From contig JBGAPK010000006.1 in assembly GCA_044221315.1 (NCBI GenBank), positions 109,586 through 173,585 on the forward strand: DNA of 64,000 nt, written 5' to 3'. The translations under genes were made by a program, and so were the position numbers. This stretch comes from JAFEBO01 sp044221315 (lineage in GTDB: Bacteria; Planctomycetota; Phycisphaerae; Phycisphaerales; UBA1924). Shown piece after piece: positions 8,640-17,983 of the stretch (position 1 is the first letter of the stretch; each line of letters begins with the position of its first letter). Below the pieces are notes generated by a model. The model was not told the DNA's origin. It searched no databases and saw nothing but the letters and a program-made list of their open reading frames with translations.

Positions 8640-9056
8640 CGAAAACAGTTCTCTGACGTCCGGCGCCAGAGGAAAGGGGTTGGGAAAAGGAGCGGGGATG
8701 CCATTCGCGCCATTGTGCGCGATCCATCCTCTCTCCAATAGCACTCTCGCTCTCCGTTCTCCTTTTTCTTGATTTCAGTTCTCATTCCGGACACGGCCGC
8801 GTCGAGTCGTGGGCAACAGGACCGGGGGCCGCTCTCGCGGAAGGCGGATCGAGCGCCGTACCGCTTCAACTTCGTACCCGATCGACTCCACACGCTTGCT
8901 CTCGGGCCGCCGCGGTCTGGCGCTATGGCTTGCGACGGAACCTTCGACCACGCGCCGGGCTTCCGCGCCCGCACTTCCTGCTTATCCCGAGGCAGACGGA
9001 ACTTCCTCGGCACCAAAGAGGCCAGTGTTGTGCAGCCGCTGCGCGCGTTTTTTCTC
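8640..9056. other. intergenic region without a recognisable gene
   Basis: The stretch lies between the divergent upp and FG-GAP genes. It has short open frames of skewed, Arg-rich composition but none resembling a known protein. Only the promoter elements at its two ends are supported. Confidence 0.5.
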
Positions 9057-9085
9057 TTGTTCGGCACACGCCGCGCTGGCATAAT
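9057..9085 (+). promoter_or_regulatory. sigma70-type promoter for the FG-GAP gene
   Basis: TTGTTC, a 17-nt spacer, then CATAAT (9080-9085), 26 nt before ATG 9112. This is the most conventional promoter near a large exported-protein gene in the window. A G5 run at 9100-9104 could serve as ribosome binding site. Confidence 0.6.
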
Positions 9086-9111
9086 GGAAATTCCAACACG
9101 GGGGTTTCTTC

Positions 9112-12100
9112 ATGCGATTTCGATTCTGTGTGCTCGCCCTGATTGGTGCCACCACCATCCCATTCTCCGCGCTCGCGCAGCGTTCAACCCCGGTGCAGTT
9201 GCTGCACCCGGCGGGCGCGAAGGACGACCGCTTCGGCGCCTCCGTCGCCGTGGATGGCGACACGATGATTGTCGGAGCGCCCTACGACGCTATCGGCGCG
9301 AACACCGATCGGGGCTCCGTCCATGTCTTTCTCTGGACCGGTTCCGGCTGGACGTTCGAAGCCACGCTCACCGCTTCCGACGGAGAAGCAGATGATCACT
9401 TCGGCAGGTCTGTCGCGATCTTCGGAGACACCGTCATCGTCGGAGCATGGGGAGACGACATCGGCTCCAATGTCGACCAGGGCTCGGTTTACGTTTTCCA
9501 ACGCGCGCACGGCGGTGCCACTTGGAATCAGCAAGCCAAACTCACCGCGGCAGACGGCGCCGCGGGCGACTTGTTTGGCGGCTCCGTCGCCCTCTCCGGC
9601 GACAGCGCGTTCGTCGGGGCGTACGGCGACGATGTGGGTGCCAACACGGACCAAGGCTCGGCCTATGTCTTCCGGCGGCTGCCCGGGGGCAACACTTGGG
9701 AGCAACAGGCAAAGATCACCGCGAGTGACGGTGCGCCCGGAGATGCATTTGGCGAGTCCGTCGGGCTCTCCACCGACACCGTGGTCGTGGGAGCCGCCCA
9801 CGCCGACGTGGACGGCAATGCCGACCAGGGCGCCGCGTACGTATTCTCGCGAGCCGGGGTCACATGGACGCAGCAGGCCAAACTCACCGCCCACATCGGC
9901 ACGACGCACGACTACTTCGGACTATCCGTCGCCATTTCCGATCAGACCGTGATCATCGGCTCCGGCATCAGCGACGGGCCAGATCGGCATGTCGTGTACG
10001 TCTTCGTAGAATCCGGCGGGATCTGGACCCAGCAGACCAAACTTACCCCACCCCCTCACAGCGAAGTGCTCGGTGAAATCTTTGGCGAGCGCGTCGCAAT
10101 CTCCGGCGATACCGCCATTATCGGATCGTCCTACGACAACTCTCGGGGAGCCGCGTACGTTTTCAAACGTTCCGGTTCGATGTGGTCGCAGCAGGCGCAG
10201 CTGACCGCTCCCGACGGCGAGGATGTTGATCAGTTCGGTGTATCCGTCGCGATCTCCGGCGACTTCGCCGTCGTGGGCGCGTCGCGTGACGATGTGGGTA
10301 CACGCGTGGATCAAGGTTCGGCCTGGGCATTCTCTCGCGTCGGTTCCGATTGGATCGGTCCCGATCTGGCGCTGCTCTCGCCATCCGTTCCGGTACGCGG
10401 ATTCTTCGGCTCCTCCGTTGATCTTTTCGGTGACACGGCGATCGTGGGAGAGGCAGCCCGACCTTTTTCGACTGACCCGGGGGCGGCGTTTATCTTCACC
10501 CGCTCGGGTACGGCCTGGACCCAGCAGGCCCAACTCACACCCTCCGACGGCGAGGGGGACGATCACTTCGGCATTTCCTCTGCCCTCTCCGGCGACACCG
10601 CCATCGTCTGCGCGTTCCTTGACGACGTGGGATCGAACGACGACCAGGGTTCAGCCTACGTCTTTACGCGCTCGGGTACTGCCTGGACCCAGCAGGCCAA
10701 ACTCACTGCCGCCGATGGTGCGGCCGGCGACCTGTTCGGTTGGCACGTCGCGATCTCCGGCGATACCGCAATCGTCGGCGTGCCCTACGACGCCATCGCT
10801 TCCGATGCGGATCAAGGTTCGGCATACATCTTCGTTCGCTCTGGTACCACCTGGACCCAGCAGGCCAAACTCACCGCCTCCGACGGCGCTGCGGGCGACC
10901 GCTTCGGTGACTCCGTTGCGCTCTCCGACGACACCGCGATCGTGGGCGCGTACGCGGACGATGTGGGCGGCAATTCTGATCAGGGCTCGGCCTACGTCTT
11001 CACGCGATCAGGTACGACGTGGACCCAGCGGACCAAACTCACCGCCTCCGACGGCGCTGCGGGCGATCACTTGGGTGACTCCGTTGCGCTCTCCGGCGAC
11101 ACCGCGATCGTGGGCGCGACGGGGGACACCGTGGGCGGTAACGTCGATCAGGGATCGGTGTATGTCTTCAACCGCACGGGTATCACCTGGACCCAGCAGG
11201 CCAAACTCACCGCCTCCGACGGCGCGGCGGACGATTGGTTCGGACGTTCGATCGCAATAAAGCGGGGCGATGTGAACACGCTGATCGTGGGTGCAAGTTC
11301 TGCCAGCGTGGATTCCAATCTCGATCAGGGTGCCGCGTACATCTTCACCCGATCGGGCATCACATGGACCCAGCAAGCCAAGCTCACCGTCGAACCCAGC
11401 ATCTACAGCCTGGGATATGGCTTTGGAAATTCAGTTGCAATCGGTGGCGAGGACGGCAATTGGGTAGGCGTTGGATTTCCCGGTGATTACGTCACATCTC
11501 TCGAGCAAGGTTCGGTGCGTGTTTTCAACGTGATTTTCAACGATTCTCCTCTCGCCCTCAACGACTCGACCGGCGTGTCCTACCCGACCCTTGACGACGC
11601 GCTGCCGCCGGCACTCTCCGGGCACCAGATCACCGCCACGGAGGCCGCGTGGCGATCCTCCGAGGACATCGATACCTCGGGAAGATCCCTCGATTTTCAA
11701 AGTCGCGCCAACCTTCGCACACCCTTCTCTTCCACCATCACGCTCGGCGGAACATCGTCCCTCGCCGCGGCGAACGGCGCCGCCCTCCAGATGTTCGGCA
11801 AGGTCCGCGTCCCCGCGTCGGCGTTGGCGGACTTCTCCGCCAAAGCCTTCTCGACCGGCTCCCGCGCCTCGCTCACCGCGTTCACCGGCGCCTCCCTCAC
11901 CGTTGATGCCCAATCCGCCTGCTTGTACGGCGACACCCGCCTTGAACCGGACGCGTCTCTCTCGTTCGGCGGCACCGTGGAGTCCAACGGCCGCTTCTCC
12001 GCACTTTTCAACAACTCCCTCACGCTCACCGACACGTTTACCAACCGGGACACCTTCACGATGAGCCTCGGTTCGATCAGCACGCCACTCTTTTTCAATC

Positions 12101-12939
12101 GCGCACAAGTGGAGTTTTCCGGTGATTGCACGGTGCTCGGTTCCTACCGAAACGCCGCCGGTGCGGTGACCTTCATCCCGTTTGGAAGTCTCTTTGTGTC
12201 CGAGACTCTCACCAACAACGGTGAGATTTTCGGCGCAACCTGCGCCGGTTGCCTCGCCGCTCCCCCAAGACTGAAAGTCGGCACCGACCTCATCCTCGGC
12301 TCCGACGCCGGGCTCCTCATGCCGTTTTCTGGCGCCGTCATCTCCGTCGGCGGCGACTTCGACTGCGCCATCGACAGCCACAGCCGCTTCGACTTGCGAC
12401 TCGCCACTCTCCAATTCGACGGCTCGAACAGCGCTCAACAGACCATGGAAGCGATGTCGAAAGACATCGGCGACAGCGCCTCGGGCTTGAACCAGACCGT
12501 GCCGGGCAATTACCCCGTTCACACCCTCCGCATCGGGCCGACGCCGACCACCATCTATCTCATCGACGCGCACGACAACGACGGCCTGGGTCAATCGGCG
12601 GCCGAGGCGATCTATGTCGACACGCTGCAAATCGACTCCGGATCGCGGCTCGCCAACGCCGGTCGCCGCATCTACTGCAACACTCTGATCAACAACGGCA
12701 CGATCGATGTTCCCGGGAACGTCCTTCCCCTCGCCGCACCCTGCCCCGCCGACCTCAACAACGACAACCAGGTCGACGACGCCGACTTCCAGGTCTTCAT
12801 CCCCCAATACAACGCCCTCGACTGCGCCGACCCCGCCATGCCCGGCAACTGCAGCGCCGACCTCAACAAAGATAACCTTGTCGACGATGCCGACTTCCAG
12901 GTTTTCGTCGTCGCCTACGACCAACTGCTCTGCCTGTGA
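9112..12939 (+). CDS. giant secreted FG-GAP repeat protein with C-terminal dockerin-like module
   Basis: 1275 residues. A signal peptide (about 1-23, ending SALAQ) precedes roughly 14 FG-GAP-type repeats of about 50-55 residues, each with a core like FGxSVAxSGDTAIVGA and a following DxxDQGSAYVF strand. FG-GAP repeats fold into beta-propellers in integrin alpha chains, so one or two propellers are likely. A beta-rich stretch without recognisable motifs (about 840-1205) follows, then two dockerin-like repeats with LNNDNQVDDADF and LNKDNLVDDADF. It is probably an extracellular adhesin or structural protein. Repeats around 540-700 are very similar to each other, suggesting recent internal expansion. 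A detached piece of the same repeat lies at 13161-13244. Confidence 0.9.
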   Translation: MRFRFCVLALIGATTIPFSALAQRSTPVQLLHPAGAKDDRFGASVAVDGDTMIVGAPYDAIGANTDRGSVHVFLWTGSGWTFEATLTASDGEADDHFGRSVAIFGDTVIVGAWGDDIGSNVDQGSVYVFQRAHGGATWNQQAKLTAADGAAGDLFGGSVALSGDSAFVGAYGDDVGANTDQGSAYVFRRLPGGNTWEQQAKITASDGAPGDAFGESVGLSTDTVVVGAAHADVDGNADQGAAYVFSRAGVTWTQQAKLTAHIGTTHDYFGLSVAISDQTVIIGSGISDGPDRHVVYVFVESGGIWTQQTKLTPPPHSEVLGEIFGERVAISGDTAIIGSSYDNSRGAAYVFKRSGSMWSQQAQLTAPDGEDVDQFGVSVAISGDFAVVGASRDDVGTRVDQGSAWAFSRVGSDWIGPDLALLSPSVPVRGFFGSSVDLFGDTAIVGEAARPFSTDPGAAFIFTRSGTAWTQQAQLTPSDGEGDDHFGISSALSGDTAIVCAFLDDVGSNDDQGSAYVFTRSGTAWTQQAKLTAADGAAGDLFGWHVAISGDTAIVGVPYDAIASDADQGSAYIFVRSGTTWTQQAKLTASDGAAGDRFGDSVALSDDTAIVGAYADDVGGNSDQGSAYVFTRSGTTWTQRTKLTASDGAAGDHLGDSVALSGDTAIVGATGDTVGGNVDQGSVYVFNRTGITWTQQAKLTASDGAADDWFGRSIAIKRGDVNTLIVGASSASVDSNLDQGAAYIFTRSGITWTQQAKLTVEPSIYSLGYGFGNSVAIGGEDGNWVGVGFPGDYVTSLEQGSVRVFNVIFNDSPLALNDSTGVSYPTLDDALPPALSGHQITATEAAWRSSEDIDTSGRSLDFQSRANLRTPFSSTITLGGTSSLAAANGAALQMFGKVRVPASALADFSAKAFSTGSRASLTAFTGASLTVDAQSACLYGDTRLEPDASLSFGGTVESNGRFSALFNNSLTLTDTFTNRDTFTMSLGSISTPLFFNRAQVEFSGDCTVLGSYRNAAGAVTFIPFGSLFVSETLTNNGEIFGATCAGCLAAPPRLKVGTDLILGSDAGLLMPFSGAVISVGGDFDCAIDSHSRFDLRLATLQFDGSNSAQQTMEAMSKDIGDSASGLNQTVPGNYPVHTLRIGPTPTTIYLIDAHDNDGLGQSAAEAIYVDTLQIDSGSRLANAGRRIYCNTLINNGTIDVPGNVLPLAAPCPADLNNDNQVDDADFQVFIPQYNALDCADPAMPGNCSADLNKDNLVDDADFQVFVVAYDQLLCL

Positions 12940-12962
12940 GCCGTTCGCGGAATTGAGGCTCT

Positions 12963-12982
12963 CGGCCAAATCGGGTTGGCCG
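12963..12982. terminator. possible hairpin terminator after the FG-GAP gene
   Basis: CGGCCAA and TTGGCCG form a perfect 7-bp stem with a 6-nt loop, 23 bp after the stop codon. There is no T run, so termination is only suggested by position. Confidence 0.3.
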
Positions 12983-13160
12983 CTTCGGCCCCGCAGTTCT
13001 GGTTGGCTGCGCGGGTGGTGATCGGTCGGGCGTCCGCGCGCATCAGGGTTGTGCCGTCGCAGAGCGGGGTGCGGCACAGAGATTCCTGTCGTCCGGAATT
13101 CCTGCAACCGCTGAAACGCGGAGGCGTTCCGGCATCTTCGCATGGCGGCGCTCGTGGTTG

Positions 13161-13244
13161 TGGTTCGCCGGCGACACGATCAGCGTTGGTGCTCCGAACG
13201 ACAACGTTGATGCCAACACAAACCAGGGGTCGATTCAGGTGTGA
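13161..13244 (+). pseudogene. FG-GAP repeat relic
   Basis: One open stretch reads GDTISVGAPNDNVDANT followed by NQGSIQV and a TGA. This is the second half of an FG-GAP repeat nearly as found in the 1275-residue protein just upstream (GDTMIVGAPYDAIGANT). There is no start, signal peptide or other repeat, so it is a remnant of a decayed or partly deleted paralogue. The rest of the 554-bp gap between 12940 and 13493 holds nothing else I recognise. Confidence 0.7.
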
Positions 13245-13493
13245 CAATGAACTCCCAGTCGCTTGTTGAAGGGGCTCGCGTCGCAGCGGACACGACCGCC
13301 TGCTCGACGGCGCCCCGCTTGCACTTTGTGGAATGAACCCTCTTGCCCATCGTGACATTGCTCCCCCAGGGCTGTTGGAGCCCGGAGAGGTTTGTGCCAT
13401 TGGCACGCGGGACGGGTCAAGGCCTGAAACTACCCCGCATCGTCTTCACAGACGTCCTGGCGAGCCACTCGCTCACCGATAGCATTCGCGCCA

Positions 13494-14408
13494 ATGACCG
13501 TCGTCATCCTGTTCAACCCCCGTTCCGGCCGCGGCAAAGCACTCGAATACGTCGCCTCGCTCCGGGCGGCTCTCGCGGCGCGCGGGCACGATGTGGTCGA
13601 GGTGTCTGCTTCGGAATCGCAGGAACTCGAACAGAACCTGACGGGGGCGGGCGCCCTGGTCATTGTCGGGGGTGATGGGACCGTCAATCGCACCCTTCCG
13701 ATTGCCGAGCGTGCCGGCACGCCCATCTATCACTTCCCGACCGGCAATGAGAATCTCTTCGCCCGCGAGTGCGGGCATGTCCAGGATTCAGCCCGAACCG
13801 TCGCGATCCTCGAAGCCGGCAAGACCCGCAGGCTTGACCTCGGAGTCGTTGCGCGCACGTCCGATCTTGGCGGTGCGAAGCGCTTCGCCCTCATGGTCTC
13901 GCTCGGGCCGGACGCGTCCGTGATCAGCCGGCGCGATGCCGCGCAGTCCGGGTCCAAGGGTCACTCGGGCTACGCGATTCCCATTCTCGAAGAACTTTGG
14001 GATGCGATCCGCAACCCAAGGCCACCGGCACTTCGCGTCTGGGTGGACGGAAAGAAGATCGCCGACGACGCCGGATGGCTTGTGGTCGCGAACAGTCCGC
14101 GCTATGCGCTGCGCCTTGATCCCGGAATGGCCTGCCGCGACGGGGTCGATCCTTCGGACGGAGCGCTTGATGTGGCGTTCTTTCCGCTCCGGTCGCGCCT
14201 CGCGATCGTGCGGTGGTTCTGGCGCTGCTGGTTCAGCACGGCCGGTGGTCACCCGGCCTTCATTGGTGCGCGTGGGCGTGAGATTGTCGTGGAAGGTGCC
14301 GCGCCCTGGCAGATCGACGGCGAATCCGGCGGCGTTACGACTGCGGGCGATCGTTTGCGCTTCGAGTGTCGTCCCGGCGCGGTCAAGGTGTTCTGTGCGC
14401 CGCCTTGA
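13494..14408 (+). CDS. diacylglycerol kinase catalytic-domain lipid kinase
   Basis: 304 residues with the DAGK-catalytic fold. LFNPRSGRGKA lies near the N-terminus, followed by the ATP-site motif VIVGGDGTVNRT. The usual GTGNDFA loop appears as PTGNENLFARECG. The C-terminal half has the beta-sandwich pattern ending VEGAAPWQIDGE. Relatives phosphorylate diacylglycerol, sphingoid or undecaprenol-type lipids at the cytoplasmic membrane; the exact substrate is not visible. ATG 13494 has no Shine-Dalgarno; TAGCAT ends 8 nt before it. It is convergent with the next gene, with 4 bp between stop codons. Confidence 0.85.
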   Translation: MTVVILFNPRSGRGKALEYVASLRAALAARGHDVVEVSASESQELEQNLTGAGALVIVGGDGTVNRTLPIAERAGTPIYHFPTGNENLFARECGHVQDSARTVAILEAGKTRRLDLGVVARTSDLGGAKRFALMVSLGPDASVISRRDAAQSGSKGHSGYAIPILEELWDAIRNPRPPALRVWVDGKKIADDAGWLVVANSPRYALRLDPGMACRDGVDPSDGALDVAFFPLRSRLAIVRWFWRCWFSTAGGHPAFIGARGREIVVEGAAPWQIDGESGGVTTAGDRLRFECRPGAVKVFCAPP

Positions 14409-14412
14409 TCGT

Positions 14413-15549
14413 TCAGTTCGTGACGTCTTCCAGCCGGCAATTGAATCCCCACCCGCCCCCGATCTCGCTCACGGCCAGCACGATCTCGTTGCTCCCTTTC
14501 TTCAGGGGAAGATACAGCGAATCGTTCTCTGGATTGACGATTCCGAGGAATCCCGGATCGCGGAAGTACTGCGGGCTGCGCCCCCGATAGACGATCGCAC
14601 CGTTCAGGAAAATGCTCACCTCATCGCTGTACCCGATCGAGAGTTTCTTCACCTGGTCCTTGTCCGAATCGATGGCCATCCTCGCGTACACCATTTTCGA
14701 GCCCTTCTGGGGTTCGAGCCTCTTTGAGAAGTCCTTGGCGAAGGTCGCGTTGATGTGCGGCCCTTCGCGGAACCGGTTGATCACGACAAACCCGGGCGCC
14801 TCGGCTTTCACGGGCTCCCATTTCATCGCGTCTATCTCCGCTCGCGAGAGCGGCTTCTCCGGGTTTCGCTCGAGCGCTTCGAAGACCGGTGAGAGGTTCC
14901 ACTCCGTCAGCGTGTTCGGCGCCATCGCCGGGGGGTGACGCTCCCATTTTGTCGGGGTGGTTTCCTTGATCTCAAAGTTCGAGAAGTAGGTCGCCCCCGT
15001 CAGAACGGCGAGCGCGATAGATCCCTTCTGGCTCTCGCTCTTCAGGTCGGTCATGACCAGCGATGGCTCTTTCATGTCCTGGACATAGAGCTTTGCCTGC
15101 GCGCCGTTCACCTCCAGCCGCAGGTGCATCCAGGTTCCGAGCGGAATTTCCAGCGGCGCCGTAAAACCCGGCCCGTTGTAGATCTGCCACGCCGCGCTGC
15201 CGTTCAGGATGGGTGTGTACTGCTGCGCATCCGGGTAGCCGGACTTGTGCTGCCGGAGATAAACCCACTCGCCGTTTCCAGTCTCGTCATCAAGCCGGAA
15301 CTGGAGCCCGAAGAACCCGCGCTTGGCCGGCGTGGCGATATCTACGTCGATCACGCCGTCGCGAAACTCAAAGTCCTTCAGAACCGCCCCGCCAGCCTCA
15401 ACGCAGACGCATTGACGCCCTTCATACTCCGCGACCTTCGCCTTGCCCTGGAAGTCCCACCGGGGCGAGTCCGCCGGGATGGAGAGGCCTTCGGCAAGTG
15501 TGTTGACGCTCAGGCCCAAGAGGCCGAGCACGGCGAGGGAGGTGTTCAT
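14413..15549 (-). CDS. secreted ConA/LamG-fold protein, function unknown
   Basis: About 378 residues from ATG 15549. The N-terminus has a hydrophobic segment (LAVLGLLGLSVNTLA) consistent with a signal peptide but lacks a strong positive n-region. An in-frame GTG or other start up to 15606 would add an Arg. The following ~190 residues (FEFRDGVIDVDIATP, FGLQFRLDD, WMHLRLEVNGAQAKLYV, SNFEI) have the strand pattern of a concanavalin A-like lectin/glucanase domain as in DUF1080/LamG proteins. The C-terminal half ends in a jelly-roll-like stretch (VSIFLNGAIVYRG, NEIVLAVSEIGGGWGF). No catalytic residues can be assigned. It is probably periplasmic or extracellular carbohydrate-related. Confidence 0.65.
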   Translation of the reverse strand: MNTSLAVLGLLGLSVNTLAEGLSIPADSPRWDFQGKAKVAEYEGRQCVCVEAGGAVLKDFEFRDGVIDVDIATPAKRGFFGLQFRLDDETGNGEWVYLRQHKSGYPDAQQYTPILNGSAAWQIYNGPGFTAPLEIPLGTWMHLRLEVNGAQAKLYVQDMKEPSLVMTDLKSESQKGSIALAVLTGATYFSNFEIKETTPTKWERHPPAMAPNTLTEWNLSPVFEALERNPEKPLSRAEIDAMKWEPVKAEAPGFVVINRFREGPHINATFAKDFSKRLEPQKGSKMVYARMAIDSDKDQVKKLSIGYSDEVSIFLNGAIVYRGRSPQYFRDPGFLGIVNPENDSLYLPLKKGSNEIVLAVSEIGGGWGFNCRLEDVTN

Positions 15550-15904
15550 TCCAACGCAGGCATACCGGCTGGTCGGCTGCGGGATGACCGAAAGCGGCGT
15601 GGACACGCGGCACGTGTCTGGCGAACAAGCCGCCAGAAGCAGGCCGAGCCCGCTCAGGCATCGGGCTTGTTCAAGGTCTTAATAACTCATTTTGTTTGTA
15701 TTTTGAACTGTTTTTAATAGTTATATGATTGGTTTTTCTTGATTTCAGGCTCATGCGCTGGGTGCGTCTGTTACGATTCCAAGTGACTCGATCGGGGGTC
15801 CGGCTAGCGGGGGGCTTGATCCTCCGCTGGGCCGATTCGTATCGATCCATAAGCGGGGGCCGACCCTTCCTGTGGGCAGGGTCGCGGACTGCGGAAAGGA
15901 AGCG
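15550..15904. other. intergenic region with an AT-rich island
   Basis: Between two divergent genes. About 70 bp near 15678-15748 are strikingly AT-rich against the surrounding DNA and probably hold the promoters of one or both genes, but no convincing -35/-10 pair could be fixed. No gene is recognised. Confidence 0.4.
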
Positions 15905-16525
15905 ATGTGGCCGGTCAGAGAACCGGCCCCGGCCATGGAAGAACGGCCTGAAGCAAACTCGGTCACGGTCGCCGGCGCCCTTCCGGGGGGGTCGGAATCA
16001 CTGCGCGTCGACCTGATCGACGCGACGGGTCGCCTTTCCGGGGATGAATGCCGCTGGCTGATCGACAGGGTCTCGGGCGCCTTCGCCGAGGCGTGCCGCC
16101 GGGAGTCGTCGCGTTCCAAGGGAATCGTCCGGGGCGGCGAGGTGCGTATCCAGATCGTGGGTGATGACGAAATGTCCCGCCTGCACGAGGAATACGCCGG
16201 GGTGTCCGGCACGACCGATGTCCTCACGTTCGACCTGTCGGGCGACGAGGAGAACGGCAAGGCTCCGCCACTGGACGTGGATCTGACCGCCTGTCTGGAT
16301 GAGGCCGAGCGCCAGGCCGCGGCCCGCGGTGGCACCCATCGCCGCGAACACGAACTGCTCCTCTATTCACTTCACGGCCTGCTCCATTGCCTGGGTCACG
16401 ACGATCACGAGGACGCCACGTATCGCCTCATGCACGAGACCGAAGATCAGATTCTGAGCGCGATCGGTGTCGGGGCGCTCTTCGGATCGGCTCCGGCCGC
16501 GCCCAAGGCGGGAGGTGCGCCATGA
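15905..16525 (+). CDS. ybeY: endoribonuclease YbeY (16S rRNA maturation)
   Basis: 206 residues. YbeY is a metal-dependent single-strand RNase that acts in rRNA 3'-end maturation and ribosome quality control. The zinc-binding signature HGLLHCLGHDDHED and the substrate-side motif SGTTDVLTFDLS are both present. ATG 15905 is preceded by AGGA with short spacing, which is better than the in-frame GTG at 15872. The ~40-residue N-terminal extension before RVDLIDATG is longer than usual. The stop overlaps the next start as ATGA, so the two genes are translationally coupled. Confidence 0.93.
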   Translation: MWPVREPAPAMEERPEANSVTVAGALPGGSESLRVDLIDATGRLSGDECRWLIDRVSGAFAEACRRESSRSKGIVRGGEVRIQIVGDDEMSRLHEEYAGVSGTTDVLTFDLSGDEENGKAPPLDVDLTACLDEAERQAAARGGTHRREHELLLYSLHGLLHCLGHDDHEDATYRLMHETEDQILSAIGVGALFGSAPAAPKAGGAP

Positions 16526-17937
16526 GCCAACTCCTTTCTCCGGGCACTTGGCTCTTCGTGGCGATCGTTTCGCTGTTCGCGACCGGAGTCTTCGGCGCGA
16601 TTTTCCATTCGCTGCGCGATCTGTCCCGCTCGGCGCTCGAGGAAATCCTGCGTCACGGGGCCGATCATCGTCGCTCCAACCGCGTCCGGCGGATCATCGA
16701 TGACGTGGACGGCCACGCGGCGTCCGTCGCACTTGCCCGCGTGGCCTTCTCGATCGTTTCCGCGACGGGCTTCCTGCTCTGGTTCGTCGCCAAGACGTCA
16801 ACTCCCGGGATCACGACCGGGGCGCTGTGGCTCTGGTTTGTGCTCGGCATCTCGCTTGTTTCCACGCTGGTCTGGATCGTGGGAACCGTGGTCCCCTCGA
16901 GCGTGGCCCGCCACATGGCCGAGCCGACAATCTACGGCTTCGCCACGCTCGTCCGCGGCATGTACATCATCACGGCGCCGCTGCGGGCCCTGGTCGGCGC
17001 GATCGACAGTTCCATCCGCATGATCGCCGGGAAGGAAGAGGTCGGCGATGTCGAGGCGATCCAGGCCGAGCTGCTTGATGTGGTGGCCGAGGCCAAGGAA
17101 GAAGGCCAGCTCGACGAAACCGAGCAGCAGATGATCCGCGCCGTCGTCCGCTTCCGCGACACGACGGTCAAGGAGATCATGACGCCACGCACAGAGATGG
17201 AAGTGCTGGAGCTGACGAACGATCTTGGTCGGATCACCTCGATGATCCGCGAGGGCGGGCACAGCCGCATCCCCGTCTACGAGGGCACGGTCGACCGGAT
17301 TGTGGGCGTCTTCTACATCAAGGACCTGCTCAAGTGGCTGGCCGGCGCCGGGGGCAGCCGCTCGGGCAGGATGTTCGACCTGCGCTCCAGCCTGCGGACC
17401 GCGCTGTATGTGCCCGAGTCCAAAACCATCCGCGATCTGCTGGAAGAGATGCTGAGCAAACGCGTGCATATCGCGATCGTGCTCGACGAATATGGCGGCA
17501 CGGCCGGCGTCGTGACGCTTGAAGACATCGTCGAGGAGTTCTTCGGCGACGTCCAGGACGAATACGAGAAGCCCGAGGACACGCCCGGGACCAAGACCGA
17601 CGAGGTACGCAAGTTCGCCGAGCTCGACGCCCGCGCGTATATCGCCGATGCCAACGCCGCGCTCGAACCGCTCGGCCTTGCGATCCCCGAGAGCGAGGAT
17701 TACGGCACGGTGGGGGGGTTCATCACCGTCGCGCTCGGACGCATCCCGGAAACGGCGGAGCGTCTCACACTCGAGAACACGGGAATGCTCGTGACCGTGC
17801 TGGAAGCTGAGCCGACGCGGCTGGTGCGAGTCCGCATTGAGGCCGCCCCCGCGACGCCGAAGGAAACCGATCCGCCGACGGCGATGATCCCCGATTCGAA
17901 GCTCGCGGCACGCGATCTCGCGCGTGCTGCGCGGTAG
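16522..17937 (+). CDS. CNNM/CorC-HlyC family membrane transport protein
   Basis: 471 residues. The DUF21/CNNM membrane domain (about 1-165, three or four hydrophobic segments) is followed by a CBS pair (MTPRTEMEVLEL to DLLKWL, then VHIAIVLDEYGGTAGVVTLEDIVEE, about 215-350). The C-terminal CorC_HlyC domain contains YGTVGGFI. Relatives are implicated in Mg2+/Co2+ efflux or Na+/Mg2+ exchange. ATG 16522 has GGAGG 7 nt upstream inside ybeY, and its ATGA overlap means translational coupling. The ybeY-corC order is common in bacteria. Confidence 0.9.
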   Translation: MSQLLSPGTWLFVAIVSLFATGVFGAIFHSLRDLSRSALEEILRHGADHRRSNRVRRIIDDVDGHAASVALARVAFSIVSATGFLLWFVAKTSTPGITTGALWLWFVLGISLVSTLVWIVGTVVPSSVARHMAEPTIYGFATLVRGMYIITAPLRALVGAIDSSIRMIAGKEEVGDVEAIQAELLDVVAEAKEEGQLDETEQQMIRAVVRFRDTTVKEIMTPRTEMEVLELTNDLGRITSMIREGGHSRIPVYEGTVDRIVGVFYIKDLLKWLAGAGGSRSGRMFDLRSSLRTALYVPESKTIRDLLEEMLSKRVHIAIVLDEYGGTAGVVTLEDIVEEFFGDVQDEYEKPEDTPGTKTDEVRKFAELDARAYIADANAALEPLGLAIPESEDYGTVGGFITVALGRIPETAERLTLENTGMLVTVLEAEPTRLVRVRIEAAPATPKETDPPTAMIPDSKLAARDLARAAR

Positions 17938-17983
17938 GCGGGCCGATCAACCCCGCCACGGACGTCCCCCGGCAACGGATCAT

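Noticed and set aside
9400..11400. CRISPR-like array suggested by regular nucleotide repetition
   Set aside because: The repetition is in frame and encodes FG-GAP protein repeats of about 50-55 residues; spacers and palindromic repeats are absent.
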